This document shows, piece by piece, positions 1-7,374 of a stretch of DNA of 64,000 bases. The stretch covers positions 3,132,001 to 3,196,000 of the forward strand of contig NZ_CP084061.1 in the NCBI RefSeq assembly GCF_020215665.1, read 5' to 3'. How positions within the stretch are numbered: the stretch's first letter is position 1; every line of letters starts with the position of its first letter. The notes beneath the pieces were generated by a model, which saw only the letters and a program-made list of their open reading frames with translations, did no database searches and had not been told where the DNA came from. The DNA comes from Blautia parvula (GTDB lineage: Bacteria; Bacillota; Clostridia; Lachnospirales; Lachnospiraceae). The position numbers and the translations under genes are program-made.

Positions 1-1418
1 ATTTCCCATTCCCTGTCAATGACCATGATTTTCCTGCATCTTCTGTCGTATGCCGGCCATTTTGGTATTCTCTCATGCCATGGATTCCCATTTCTGATAA
101 AGGCTGCCCAGGCCCCCATTAACTTCTCCGACAAAGAAATCTCTTCTTCATCCTCTTCAATATTTCCAAATATATATGGATTCATGGCGCCATGACCAGC
201 CCGACAATGCTTTTTGTGATCATATTTGCTGAAGTAAAATACATATACATCTGTATGTACGCAAAATGCCTCCGCTAATATCAGACCAGGGACTCTGAGA
301 TATAAGTCTGACTGCAAATCCATATAAACTTCTTTTTCGGGCATGTTAACTGCCAGATTTAAATATTTTTCGATTATTTCAGGATGCCCCATAAGTTTTC
401 CCTGATTCAGCAAGGTAACCTTCTGCCTTGTCTCATCACTGCTCAGCCCAATAAACATCTGGTCATACTCGCCCTGGCTTGTCCCCAGCATGACAGGTAT
501 TTCAGGAAATTTCCTTTTTATTGCATCTGCAAACGGATCTTCACTGACTACCATACCATCCGCCACCGGCGAAAACAATTTTCCTTCTTTTCCAGGCAAT
601 TTCGCCATATACAGTTGTTTCTGGGCCTCTAAAATCTCCTGCGGTGATAGTTCCAACAATTGTTTCAATTGTTTTGTTTGACTGATCTGAAAAAAAGTTT
701 CTGCTGCTGCAAGACTTCTTTCTCTGGTTGTAAATCCCAAATCAGGAAAAAAAGAACTTTCACATATGGCTTTATTAAAATATTTTCTGGATTCATCCAA
801 AAGCAAATGATGCGTTATGGCATTTGAACCTGCTGAATGGCCGAACAATGTTACATTTTCCGGGTCTCCGCCAAAAGACTCGATATTGTCATGTACCCAT
901 TTCATTGCCATTCTCTGATCTAACAAGGCAAGATTACAGCTTTCACCATATTCTCCTGAAGAATCAACGGATGACAGATTTAGCGAAGCCAAAATACCCA
1001 ATCGATAATTTGGCACTACCACCAGAATGTCCCGATTTTTCCTGACCAGTTCTTCTGGTGAATACTCACTTATGTGATTATGCCCGGCAACATAAGAACC
1101 GCCATATATCCAGAATAACACTGCTTTTTTCCCTGTTTCTTTATTGCTTAGCCAAATATTCAAATACAGACAGTCTTCACTCATAGCAAGCGGCGCTGTT
1201 TTGCTGTTCTCTGTGGAAATAATCTGGATCGGTATCGGGCCGTTTTGATAGGCTTTATAGACACCTTTCATTTTATCTGGCTTTTGCGGCGCTCTCCAGC
1301 GGAGATGTCCAACCGGAGGTTTTGCAAAAGGAATCCCCAAAAAACTAATAATCCCTTTTTCATCTGCTCTTCCTTCCCATGTGCCGTCCGCTGACTTCAC
1401 TACCCTGGTATCATACAT
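1..1418 (-). CDS. Carboxylesterase type B, C-terminus cut by the window edge
   Basis: An open minus-strand frame of about 472 codons starts at the ATG at 1416-1418 and runs off the left edge without a stop. The N-terminus has the family pattern GIPFAKPPVGHLRW, then SEDCLYLNIW, then the nucleophile elbow GHSAG inside GDPENVTLFGHSAGS. Near the end come GHGAMNPYIFG (catalytic His region) and WPAYD, which normally sits close to the C-terminus, so little is missing. Type B carboxylesterases are alpha/beta hydrolases that cleave carboxylic esters, often acetyl or aryl esters. No signal peptide is visible, so a cytoplasmic enzyme is likely. The gene follows a LacI regulator on the same strand and has two LacI-type operators before its start, so it is probably that regulator's target. 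The substrate cannot be told; deacylation of an imported glycoside is an inference. Confidence 0.9.
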   Translation of the reverse strand, partial: MYDTRVVKSADGTWEGRADEKGIISFLGIPFAKPPVGHLRWRAPQKPDKMKGVYKAYQNGPIPIQIISTENSKTAPLAMSEDCLYLNIWLSNKETGKKAVLFWIYGGSYVAGHNHISEYSPEELVRKNRDILVVVPNYRLGILASLNLSSVDSSGEYGESCNLALLDQRMAMKWVHDNIESFGGDPENVTLFGHSAGSNAITHHLLLDESRKYFNKAICESSFFPDLGFTTRERSLAAAETFFQISQTKQLKQLLELSPQEILEAQKQLYMAKLPGKEGKLFSPVADGMVVSEDPFADAIKRKFPEIPVMLGTSQGEYDQMFIGLSSDETRQKVTLLNQGKLMGHPEIIEKYLNLAVNMPEKEVYMDLQSDLYLRVPGLILAEAFCVHTDVYVFYFSKYDHKKHCRAGHGAMNPYIFGNIEEDEEEISLSEKLMGAWAAFIRNGNPWHERIPKWPAYDRRCRKIMVIDREWE

Positions 1419-1442
1419 GTTTTTTTCACCTACTCCTTTCAG

Positions 1443-1456
1443 CACAAACGTTTCAG
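1443..1456. promoter_or_regulatory. LacI-type operator O2 (imperfect)
   Basis: CACAAACGTTTCAG matches the perfect palindrome at 1485-1498 at 12 of 14 positions. The two centres are 42 bp apart, close to four helical turns, and this copy lies 25 bp before the esterase start codon. Such spacing suits cooperative binding or a short loop by a LacI-family dimer pair. Confidence 0.6.
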
Positions 1457-1484
1457 CAAAAATTAAAAAAATAAAAAAGCCTTA

Positions 1485-1498
1485 CTGAAACGTTTCAG
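1485..1498. promoter_or_regulatory. LacI-type operator O1 (perfect palindrome)
   Basis: CTGAAACGTTTCAG is a perfect 14-bp palindrome with the central CG typical of LacI/GalR operators. It lies just downstream of a candidate promoter (-10 at 1510-1515, minus strand), around the expected transcription start. Bound repressor would therefore block the esterase promoter. The likely ligand is the LacI protein at 1564-2583. Confidence 0.7.
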
Positions 1499-1509
1499 CT
1501 ACTAAATAA

Positions 1510-1539
1510 AAAATACCATACTTTTACCTGAGTTGTCAA
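1510..1539 (-). promoter_or_regulatory. Candidate promoter of the esterase gene
   Basis: On the minus strand a consensus -35 TTGACA (1534-1539) is followed after 18 bp by TATTTT (1510-1515). It lies between the LacI stop codon and operator O1. The -10 is weak, but the perfect -35 and the operator just downstream support it. Confidence 0.5.
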
Positions 1540-1563
1540 TGAGCCTTTGCATTTTCGCCAAAA

Positions 1564-2583
1564 TTAATATTTTTCCCATCTCTTTTTTGTGCAACTTTCC
1601 CTTTCAATTAGTGTTGTCGGTAACTTTACACATGTCTGTTCCAATACATTGCTATTATTCTTTCCGGACAATATTCGTATCCCCTCCGCTGCCATCTCTT
1701 CAATAGGCATATTTGTTACAGTGATTTGCGGATAAGTGCATTTGGAAAATATGGCATTTCCATGAGACATCACCTTCACCTGCCGTCCGATTTCACCTCT
1801 GTGAAAGCTCAGCCAATTAACACCGCCTGCCGCCATAATATCCATAAGATAATACAGACCATCCACCTTCGGATAATCCCGGACAGCCTCCATGGCAGCC
1901 TTCATTCCGCCCTCTATGGAATACTCATATTCTTTATCCTGAATGTAAACATTCACCCCCAAATCCATACACCGCTGCTGAAAGTTAGTAACTCTCCCTT
2001 CCGCATCATCCATGAACTTAACCCGCTGAATGACAACTATTTCTTTACATCCACAGTCAGCCATGTGTTCTGCAGCTATTATTCCGATTTTTTCATCATC
2101 AATAATCACAGAGTTAAACTTCTCCGATTTTACAAAAACAACCATAGGAATACTAAAATCCTGCTTTTCCGCATATTCCACATCCTTCATATTGACGCCA
2201 AGCCAAATGGCTCCGCTGCAATAAGATTTTTTCAGATAATTGCACGCATCTGCCAACGTATGATGATTATAAGGATAAATGACAATCTCAAAGGATAATT
2301 TTTCTTTCTCTCTGGCCTCCTGAACCCCGCTCATAAAGCGTTCCAACAGATTAGAATTTGCTCTCTCATTCCACAGCACCGCATACGTCGGACTGAATGC
2401 CTGACCAGTCTTCAGTTTCTTCGCCTGCATGTTTGGCCTGTAATTAAGCTCTTCAACTGCTTCCCATACTTTTTTCTGAGTCACTTCTGAGATTCTGATC
2501 TGCTCTGCTTTACCGTTTATCACATAGGAAACCGTACTCACCGATACTCCGGCCTTAGCTGCCACATCTTTTATTTTGACCAT
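1564..2583 (-). CDS. LacI/GalR-family transcriptional regulator
   Basis: A 339-residue protein with an N-terminal LacI helix-turn-helix (VKIKDVAAKAGVSVSTVSYVING) and a periplasmic-binding-protein-like ligand domain covering the rest (for example MADCGCKEIVVI, VDGLYYLMDIMAAG). The start chosen is ATG at 2581-2583. An upstream in-frame ATG at 2601 would place the strong GGAGGG motif inside the coding region, whereas that motif sits 7 bases before 2583. The protein should bind palindromes such as those at 1443-1456 and 1485-1498 and release them on binding a sugar-like effector. The esterase follows on the same strand after 145 bp with its own promoter. The effector is unknown. Confidence 0.9.
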   Translation of the reverse strand: MVKIKDVAAKAGVSVSTVSYVINGKAEQIRISEVTQKKVWEAVEELNYRPNMQAKKLKTGQAFSPTYAVLWNERANSNLLERFMSGVQEAREKEKLSFEIVIYPYNHHTLADACNYLKKSYCSGAIWLGVNMKDVEYAEKQDFSIPMVVFVKSEKFNSVIIDDEKIGIIAAEHMADCGCKEIVVIQRVKFMDDAEGRVTNFQQRCMDLGVNVYIQDKEYEYSIEGGMKAAMEAVRDYPKVDGLYYLMDIMAAGGVNWLSFHRGEIGRQVKVMSHGNAIFSKCTYPQITVTNMPIEEMAAEGIRILSGKNNSNVLEQTCVKLPTTLIERESCTKKRWEKY

Positions 2584-2619
2584 CGCATTCCCTCCATTCA
2601 TTTTTCTGCCTACTCATAA

Positions 2620-2648
2620 AGTATAAGGGAAATTGGAAATAATAACAA
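2620..2648 (-). promoter_or_regulatory. Candidate promoter of the LacI gene
   Basis: On the minus strand TTGTTA (2643-2648), a 17-bp spacer and TATACT (2620-2625), about 37 bp before the chosen start codon. No copy of the LacI palindrome overlaps it, so simple autorepression is not indicated. Confidence 0.5.
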
Positions 2649-2675
2649 GTATCTCCAGCATATAATCATAATAGG

Positions 2676-2739
2676 GGGCCACTATCTTATTGGTCAGGAA
2701 GGAGGCTTGCTTCTTTCCCTGCCTGACCAGAGTGGTGCC
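2676..2739. repeat. Imperfect inverted repeat
   Basis: GGTCAGG (2692-2698) pairs with CCTGACC (2722-2728), and the flanks extend the pairing (GGCCACT against AGTGGTGCC). It lies between the spore-protein terminator and the LacI promoter. It is not followed by a T-run on either strand, so it is not an obvious terminator. Function unknown. Confidence 0.4.
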
Positions 2740-2752
2740 TGAAAGTTCAAAA

Positions 2753-2775
2753 AGCCCCAGCTAACCGCTTGGGCT
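2753..2775 (-). terminator. Rho-independent terminator of the spore-protein gene
   Basis: On the minus strand AGCCC and AGC pair with GCT and GGGCT (two single-base interruptions) around a short loop, and the stem is followed by a T-run (2749-2752). It lies 26 bp after the stop of the spore protein gene. Confidence 0.65.
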
Positions 2776-2800
2776 AATGTTTCACTTATTTGGGGGCATT

Positions 2801-3028
2801 TTAAAAATGCTTGATACCCCCATTTGATGTATCCTCTGCATTTTTGCTCTCACGTTTTCTTCTTGTCATAATGCCGCCGATCCGGCCTGTCTCTTTGGCA
2901 GAAAGACTCTTCCATCCTGACTCCAAAACCTGGTCAAGAAGGCCCAGCTCCTCTGCTATTTCATATTTCAGCATCTCATCACGGGGAATCTTATTCAGAT
3001 CAATCTTCTCATCATTTTTCTTATTCAT
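2801..3028 (-). CDS. Small acid-soluble spore protein, alpha/beta type
   Basis: A 75-residue protein. The middle carries YEIAEELGL, the family's germination-protease (GPR) cleavage region, followed by GWKSLSAKETGRIGGIMTRR with the conserved G-R-I-G-G element and basic residues that contact DNA. These proteins coat spore DNA and protect it from UV and chemicals, and are degraded at germination. The sequence is more divergent than the classic SspA/SspB group and has a charged N-terminal extension. The start is preceded by AGGAGTG at a good distance. It is monocistronic with its own terminator. A forespore (sigma-G type) promoter is expected but was not defined. It shows that the host is a spore former. 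Confidence 0.85.
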   Translation of the reverse strand: MNKKNDEKIDLNKIPRDEMLKYEIAEELGLLDQVLESGWKSLSAKETGRIGGIMTRRKRESKNAEDTSNGGIKHF

Positions 3029-3179
3029 GAAAAGTCACACTCCTTTATAAATAATTAAAGTCTCTTTCAAGTATGACCTGTTCTTTTCTTTTTAAACAAA
3101 TTTGACCCAAAATGTTTATCTGCTCCGTGATATTCCAGATGTTCCCTGTTTCTTTCCCGGTGAAAACGTGTTACCATTC

Positions 3180-3216
3180 TTTTCGTAACAATTACATAAC
3201 ATTTTCGTAACAATTA
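3180..3216 (+). promoter_or_regulatory. Paired 15-bp direct repeat before the CAP gene
   Basis: TTTTCGTAACAATTA occurs twice, at 3180-3194 and 3202-3216, with a 22-bp period (about two helical turns). The second copy runs straight into the AAGGAGG ribosome binding site at 3216-3222. This looks like a tandem binding site of a response regulator or another direct-repeat binder. Confidence 0.5.
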
Positions 3217-3227
3217 AGGAGGTCTCT

Positions 3228-4055
3228 ATGAAACATAAAATATTACCAGGTTTTCTTGCGCTGGCTGTTGTCAGCGCCATGGGAATGGCTACGGCCACTG
3301 TGCAGGCTGCCGGCATTGAAGATGTAAAGCAAAATCTGCAGGGCAAGGGTATCATTGTAGCCGGAAATGTCTCCAATCTGGACGAATTAAAGCAAAAGTT
3401 GGAAAGCATGGGAATTGACTGTTCTATCCCCGGCTGGCTGGAATCCCTCTGCCCGGAACTCCCGGGAATCGGACAGCCGGGAGACCCGGATACTCCGGAC
3501 AACAACCAGCCGGAAAACCCAAGTGTCCCGGATGACAACCAGCCAGAAAATCCGGGCACTCCGGACAATAACCAGCCAGAAAACCCGAGCACTCCGGACG
3601 GCAGCCAACCGGAAAATCCGGGTACTCCGGACAACAACCAGCCAGAAAATCCAAGTGTCCCGGATACTGACACAGAAAACGCCAGTTTTGTCCGGCAGGT
3701 AGTAAATCTTGTCAACCAGGAGCGTGCCAAAGCTGGCCTGTCACCTGTAACAGCTGACACTTCCATCCAGGCTGCCGCTCAGGTCAGAGCAAAAGAGATT
3801 GAGAAGTCCTTCTCACACACCCGTCCTGACGGAAGCTCCTTCAGCACTGCTCTGACCCAGCAGGGTGTCACTTACCGCGGCTCAGGCGAAAATATTGCAT
3901 GGGGTCAGAAAACCCCGGAACAGGTTATGAACGGCTGGATGAACAGCGATGGCCACAGAGCCAACATCCTCAACAAAAACTTCACAAAAATAGGCGTAGG
4001 CTACCACCAGAACGCCTCCGGTACCAATTACTGGACCCAGTTATTCACTTACTAA
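3228..4055 (+). CDS. Secreted CAP-domain (SCP/PR1-like) protein
   Basis: 275 residues. A signal peptide covers about residues 1-28 (hydrophobic core, cleavage near VQAA-GIE). A short amphipathic region follows, then five 11-residue proline/asparagine-rich repeats (residues 91-145), then a CAP domain from about 153 to the end. The CAP domain has VVNLVNQERAKAGLSPV, FSHTRPDG, GENIAWG and WMNSDGHRANILNKNF, with the usual His and Glu positions. Bacterial CAP proteins of the YkwD type are secreted or wall-associated; the role in most species is unproved. The repeat region probably spans the cell wall. The start is fixed by AAGGAGG six bases upstream. It is a single gene ended by a strong bidirectional terminator. 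Confidence 0.9.
   Translation: MKHKILPGFLALAVVSAMGMATATVQAAGIEDVKQNLQGKGIIVAGNVSNLDELKQKLESMGIDCSIPGWLESLCPELPGIGQPGDPDTPDNNQPENPSVPDDNQPENPGTPDNNQPENPSTPDGSQPENPGTPDNNQPENPSVPDTDTENASFVRQVVNLVNQERAKAGLSPVTADTSIQAAAQVRAKEIEKSFSHTRPDGSSFSTALTQQGVTYRGSGENIAWGQKTPEQVMNGWMNSDGHRANILNKNFTKIGVGYHQNASGTNYWTQLFTY
3498..3662 (+). repeat. Five 33-bp coding repeats in the CAP gene
   Basis: Five tandem 11-residue units of the pattern D-(N/D/G)-(N/S)-QPENP-(S/G)-(V/T)-P. The third-position differences between units show that the array is not freshly expanded. Copy number may vary between strains. It forms a flexible stalk between the N-terminal region and the CAP domain. Confidence 0.9.
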
Positions 4056-4093
4056 AACACACACAATCATAAGTACACACACCACACATAAAA

Positions 4094-4133
4094 ATACAGA
4101 GGCTGCAGTGTTCCCCCACTGCAGCCTCTGTAT
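4094..4133. terminator. Bidirectional terminator
   Basis: A perfect 17-bp stem (4094-4110 with 4117-4133) and a 6-base loop. A-rich sequence precedes it and T-rich sequence follows it, so it can end both the CAP gene (plus) and the PspC gene (minus), which converge here. Confidence 0.9.
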
Positions 4134-4161
4134 CTTTATATTTGTCTCTTGTCGCTTTTCT

Positions 4162-4350
4162 TTATTTTGGAATTATAATTGAGGCAATAATGTACGCCAC
4201 AATTCCGGTCCATACCATTCCAAAGCAGGAAAGGATTACCCATGCAAGCCTTACCAGCGTAGGATCAATATTGAAATACTCCGCAATCCCTCCGCATACT
4301 CCTGTCAGCATATAATTTGTAGATGACCTATACAATCTCTTATCAGACAT
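4162..4350 (-). CDS. PspC-domain membrane protein
   Basis: 62 residues from ATG at 4348-4350, chosen because GGAG precedes it by 8 bases; an earlier in-frame ATG lacks this. Nearly the whole protein is one PspC domain: LYRSSTNYMLTGVCGGIAEYFNIDPTLVRLAW, then a transmembrane helix (about residues 32-60). PspC proteins are small membrane proteins linked to envelope stress (phage shock) responses. It follows the DUF4097 gene by 64 bp on the same strand, so it is probably the last gene of the PadR-DUF1700-DUF4097 module. Confidence 0.9.
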   Translation of the reverse strand: MSDKRLYRSSTNYMLTGVCGGIAEYFNIDPTLVRLAWVILSCFGMVWTGIVAYIIASIIIPK

Positions 4351-4414
4351 AACCATTCTCCTTTCATCTGAAAACATTTTCTATTTATCTATTCCTGTCA
4401 CCGGTTCCCGCAAA

Positions 4415-5284
4415 TCATTCCCCGTTTTCAAATAGTATATCCACACTGCCCATTCCGCACTCTATCTCCAAATATTTCGGAGCATTGCTGTCACCAGTCC
4501 TCAGGGAACTGACGCCGCTGTGAGATTCGCTGCCCACATTGACGGACCCTAAGCCACAGTCTATATCTGTGCTGTAATCCTGGCGTTTTCCCGCTAATCT
4601 GGCGTTTACCGTGCCCATTCCGCAGTCCAGGGAACCTGTATTGAATTCTATAAAGGCAATATCCATTGTTCCCATACCTGCTCCCAGTTCTGCTTCATCG
4701 GCCCTGATGATTCCGGTAGTCTCCGCACTGCCTGCCCCTACATACATAGTAAGCTTTTCTGCCTCTAAATCCTGAACCTCCAACGCTCCTGCCCCGATAT
4801 GGAGTTCTGCTTCCTCAAACTTTTTGTCTTTCGGAATCTCAATCTGAATCGGATATTTTTCTATAGAGCGTCTGCGGTAGGATCTTTCTACGGAGAGCCG
4901 GCCGTCATCTTCGTCAAAATTCACCTTATCCTTATTGGAATAGACTCTGACGCGTATCTTATCCTTGTCTGAAGAACGGATCACGGAAACATAAGCATAT
5001 TTTGTATCCACATCCAGTTCCCTTACCTGGTCTGCGTCAAATTCAAACTCCTTATCCGCTTCTCCTTTCAGCGTATCTTTAATATTGTCGAGAGATTCTG
5101 TAAATTCATAATCATTGTCATAACGCATCCAGCTTTTAAAAGGAATCCAGTTAATTCCATTCTCTGCAGCCGTTGCCACCCCTTCCCAGGTAGCCCCCAT
5201 AACGAGGCCCGATAAAAACAGGGCACCTCCCACAACCGCCAGCACTAATGCTGTGATCAGACAGAATTTCGTAAACTTTTTCAT
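4415..5284 (-). CDS. DUF4097 beta-strand-repeat membrane protein
   Basis: 289 residues. One N-terminal membrane helix (about residues 7-28), then a linker, then a glycine-rich beta-repeat region (ELHIGAGALEVQDL, LGAGMGTMDIA, DCGMGTVNARL, ECGMGSVDI), the signature of the DUF4097/LiaF-like adhesin fold. The helix orientation places the repeats outside the cell. The start overlaps the DUF1700 stop as ATGA (5281-5284), indicating translational coupling. Such proteins often act with PadR and DUF1700 partners as envelope sensors; that role here is inferred. Confidence 0.85.
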   Translation of the reverse strand: MKKFTKFCLITALVLAVVGGALFLSGLVMGATWEGVATAAENGINWIPFKSWMRYDNDYEFTESLDNIKDTLKGEADKEFEFDADQVRELDVDTKYAYVSVIRSSDKDKIRVRVYSNKDKVNFDEDDGRLSVERSYRRRSIEKYPIQIEIPKDKKFEEAELHIGAGALEVQDLEAEKLTMYVGAGSAETTGIIRADEAELGAGMGTMDIAFIEFNTGSLDCGMGTVNARLAGKRQDYSTDIDCGLGSVNVGSESHSGVSSLRTGDSNAPKYLEIECGMGSVDILFENGE

Positions 5285-6057
5285 GAATGGTCACCTCCCC
5301 TTATTCCTCTGTGCACAATCCTCTGGATCAAATCTATGACCCAGCGGAACACAGCCGGTACCACCTTAACCACAACCAGGACAAATACCAATATCAGCAG
5401 AATCCCAATGGCTGACAACATAATTCCCGCACCGGAAAAAGCCAATGCCACCGCAGGATTCCCCAACATATGAATCAGTGCATAAACCACCATGGCAATA
5501 CCGCCGCCCAGCAGCCCTACGCCGCATCCCAGGATTCCTGCAAAGATTCCGAGCAAACCAAGCAGCAGTCCGAAAGGTACGCCGAGAATTCCAATACCGA
5601 TTCCTCCCACCACCGGGACAGCAATGATGACACATATGATAATGATGCCCCACATAAGCCCGCTTCTGTTTCTCTGGTGCTTTGCCGAACCGTAGCCGTG
5701 TCTGCTGTAGGGGCCGTTATATCCGTTCCCCTCCTGCTGTCTCTGTTCCTCTTTGTCTGTGTTTTCCTTTTTCGTATCTGCACCTGCGCGTTCCGGCATA
5801 TCCCTGTCATCAAATATCCCGTCGCTGTATCCGGTCTCCGTGTATTCTCCGTACTCCTTGCGGCTCCCTCCCAGGTCGGCCTTGATAATGGCAGCCACCT
5901 TGCCGGGACTTCCCAATTCCTGAATGACAGAGGATTCGTTTTCAGCCCCTGCATCATCAAAATAATTATTGTAGAATTCCAGTGCTTCCTCTCTCTCCTG
6001 CACCGGAATATCCCAAAGCAGCCGTTCCAGCTGCGCTAAAAATTCCCTTCGACTCAT
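5281..6057 (-). CDS. DUF1700-family membrane protein
   Basis: 258 residues from ATG at 6055-6057, preceded by GGGAGGG; the frame stays open further upstream, but inside the PadR gene. The N-terminus is the DUF1700 signature (MSRREFLAQLERLL, EREEALEFYNNYFDDAG, ELGSPGKVAAII). A charged Glu/Arg/Gly-rich linker follows, then three or four glycine-rich membrane segments from about residue 130. The start overlaps the PadR stop as ATGA (6054-6057) and the stop overlaps the DUF4097 start in the same way. PadR-DUF1700 pairs are common in Firmicutes, where the membrane protein is thought to control or sense for the PadR regulator. Confidence 0.88.
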   Translation of the reverse strand: MSRREFLAQLERLLWDIPVQEREEALEFYNNYFDDAGAENESSVIQELGSPGKVAAIIKADLGGSRKEYGEYTETGYSDGIFDDRDMPERAGADTKKENTDKEEQRQQEGNGYNGPYSRHGYGSAKHQRNRSGLMWGIIIICVIIAVPVVGGIGIGILGVPFGLLLGLLGIFAGILGCGVGLLGGGIAMVVYALIHMLGNPAVALAFSGAGIMLSAIGILLILVFVLVVVKVVPAVFRWVIDLIQRIVHRGIRGGDHS

Positions 6058-6377
6058 TTTGGTATCCCTCCCTCGAACAATCTGGAAATTTTTGTGGAAT
6101 AGTTTTTCCACTCTGTCTTATAAAGATTCAGCTGTGCCATACCTCTCTCTGTCAGCTTATAGTATCTTCGGTTCCTGCCCCCGTACTCCTGATCGTAAGT
6201 CTCCAGGCATTCATCCTTCTGAAGCCTTCTGAGTACCGGATACAGTGTGGATTCGGATACCTCCAAAACCTGCCGTACATCCTGGGTGATCTTATACCCG
6301 TATGTGCCGTCCGCCTCCTTGGAGACAACCGCCAGTACAATTGCATCCAGCAGCGCGGCGCCTGTATTAAAAACCAT
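6054..6377 (-). CDS. PadR-family transcriptional regulator
   Basis: 107 residues, the usual size of the short PadR class. A winged helix-turn-helix (LLDAIVLAVVSKEADGTYGYKI, then ESTLYPVLRRLQKDECLETY, then GGRNRRYYKLTERG) is followed by one C-terminal helix for dimerisation. It is the first gene of a coupled operon with DUF1700 and DUF4097. PadR proteins usually repress their own operon until a ligand or partner relieves them. AATACTAT/ATAGTATT boxes lie around the promoter 110-170 bp upstream. Confidence 0.93.
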   Translation of the reverse strand: MVFNTGAALLDAIVLAVVSKEADGTYGYKITQDVRQVLEVSESTLYPVLRRLQKDECLETYDQEYGGRNRRYYKLTERGMAQLNLYKTEWKNYSTKISRLFEGGIPK

Positions 6378-6490
6378 ATGCTCACTTCCTTTTCTATATA
6401 TAAGCCGTCTGCACTGCCAACGGCCGACTCCCGATATGATACTGTAATGCTTCGGGATATTTAGGATTTGTATAATATTATATTTTTTAC

Positions 6491-6547
6491 AATACTATTT
6501 TATATTTAATACTATACGCTATATAATATAGTTTTGTCAATAGTATT
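6491..6547 (-). promoter_or_regulatory. Promoter and candidate PadR boxes
   Basis: On the minus strand TTGACA (6535-6540), an 18-bp spacer and TATAGT (6511-6516). An 8-bp box, AATACTAT, occurs at 6491-6498 and 6508-6515, and in inverted form (ATAGTATT) at 6540-6547. The last two boxes cover the -10 and -35 edges. The layout fits autorepression by the PadR protein; binding itself is inferred. Confidence 0.6.
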
Positions 6548-6608
6548 ATATGAAAAATATTTATTCCAGCTGTTGGGATATGGAAGATTGTATCGCAGCA
6601 ATGATTTT

Positions 6609-6950
6609 ACCTGTAATTCTCATTCAATATTTCGGCCTTATATGTATTATGGACATATGAAAATTGGGTTTTTTCTCAATTTACCACTAATTTCTCTCAC
6701 TACGTTCTATTCTATCTGTAATCCTAAAGGCATAAGTCCGCTTTTCTTCCTTTTTTACCTATAAATCCCCACACTTCGTTACACTCTATCTGTATTCCTA
6801 AAGGCCCAAGCACACTTTTCTTCCTTTTTTACCTATAAATCCCCACACCATGTTACACTCTATCTGTATTCCTAAAGGTCCAAGCACACTTTTCTTCCAT
6901 TTTACCTATAAATCCCTACATCATGTCACATGCAATCTGCATTCCTGCAA
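6609..6950. repeat. Decayed tandem repeat, 74-bp unit
   Basis: Units begin at about 6683, 6757, 6831 and 6904 (periods 74, 74 and 73). A more diverged unit can be seen at 6609. The best conserved blocks are ACCTATAAATCCCC and CTATCTGTATTCCTAAAGG. The middle units are nearly identical and the outer ones degenerate. No open frame of note spans it. It lies between the minus-strand PadR promoter and the plus-strand DUF4230 gene. Confidence 0.8.
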
Positions 6951-7277
6951 ATTCTCCTGGCTCCTCTCCTGTTCAGGAAATATTCTCATAAAATAATCAC
7001 TCTTATATATATTCCTAATGTCCTAATTCAAACATCTCCTGATTTTACCATTGCTTTTTCCATACTCACGTTTTCCAACCGGCAATCATTTCTCAGGTTA
7101 CATTTCACTCCGCACCCAGCAACATACTTCGCAATGCAAAGGTATGGAACATTCTGCTCCATACCATACTGGCTGTCCCGGGATTTTCATGCCTTCGGCC
7201 TGAAAACAGCTCGTCAAACAGTGAGCGTGAGCAGCGACTTTCCCAGAACATCATTTACCCGAACCTGTTACTTTTCC
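6951..7277. other. Intergenic stretch with no recognised gene
   Basis: AT-rich sequence with a short palindrome (GGTATGGA at 7141-7148 with TCCATACC at 7158-7165) that lacks a convincing T-run. A 126-codon plus-strand frame crosses it but has no ribosome binding site and no protein-like composition. Nothing further could be supported. Confidence 0.5.
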
Positions 7278-7306
7278 TTTTCAAACGTCGGAAAAAGACG
7301 TATAAT
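7278..7306 (+). promoter_or_regulatory. Candidate promoter of the DUF4230 gene
   Basis: TTTTCA (7278-7283), a 17-bp spacer and a perfect TATAAT (7301-7306), 68 bp before the start codon. Confidence 0.5.
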
Positions 7307-7374
7307 GTAGAAAACAGCACTGTATACAAGCTGCTCAACAGCAATACTGAATATCAAAAAATACGGAGGTAAGA

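Noticed and set aside
3150-3180. CcpA catabolite-response site (TGAAAACGTGTTAC)
   Set aside because: The right half does not match the cre consensus, and the CAP gene is not a catabolic gene.
3116-3766. 216-codon minus-strand frame opposite the CAP gene
   Set aside because: It mirrors the 33-bp coding repeats, giving a Gly/Phe/Ser/Trp-rich repeat without a start site.
6609-6950. CRISPR-like repeats
   Set aside because: The units are contiguous 74-bp tandem copies with no unique spacers, and no cas genes are present.
7141-7165. Hairpin GGTATGGA/TCCATACC as a terminator
   Set aside because: The stem is only 8 bp with a 9-base loop and no T-run; no gene ends nearby.
6930-7310. 126-codon plus-strand frame before the DUF4230 gene
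   Set aside because: No ribosome site, low-complexity Phe/Ser/Thr-rich translation, and it crosses the end of the tandem array and a promoter.
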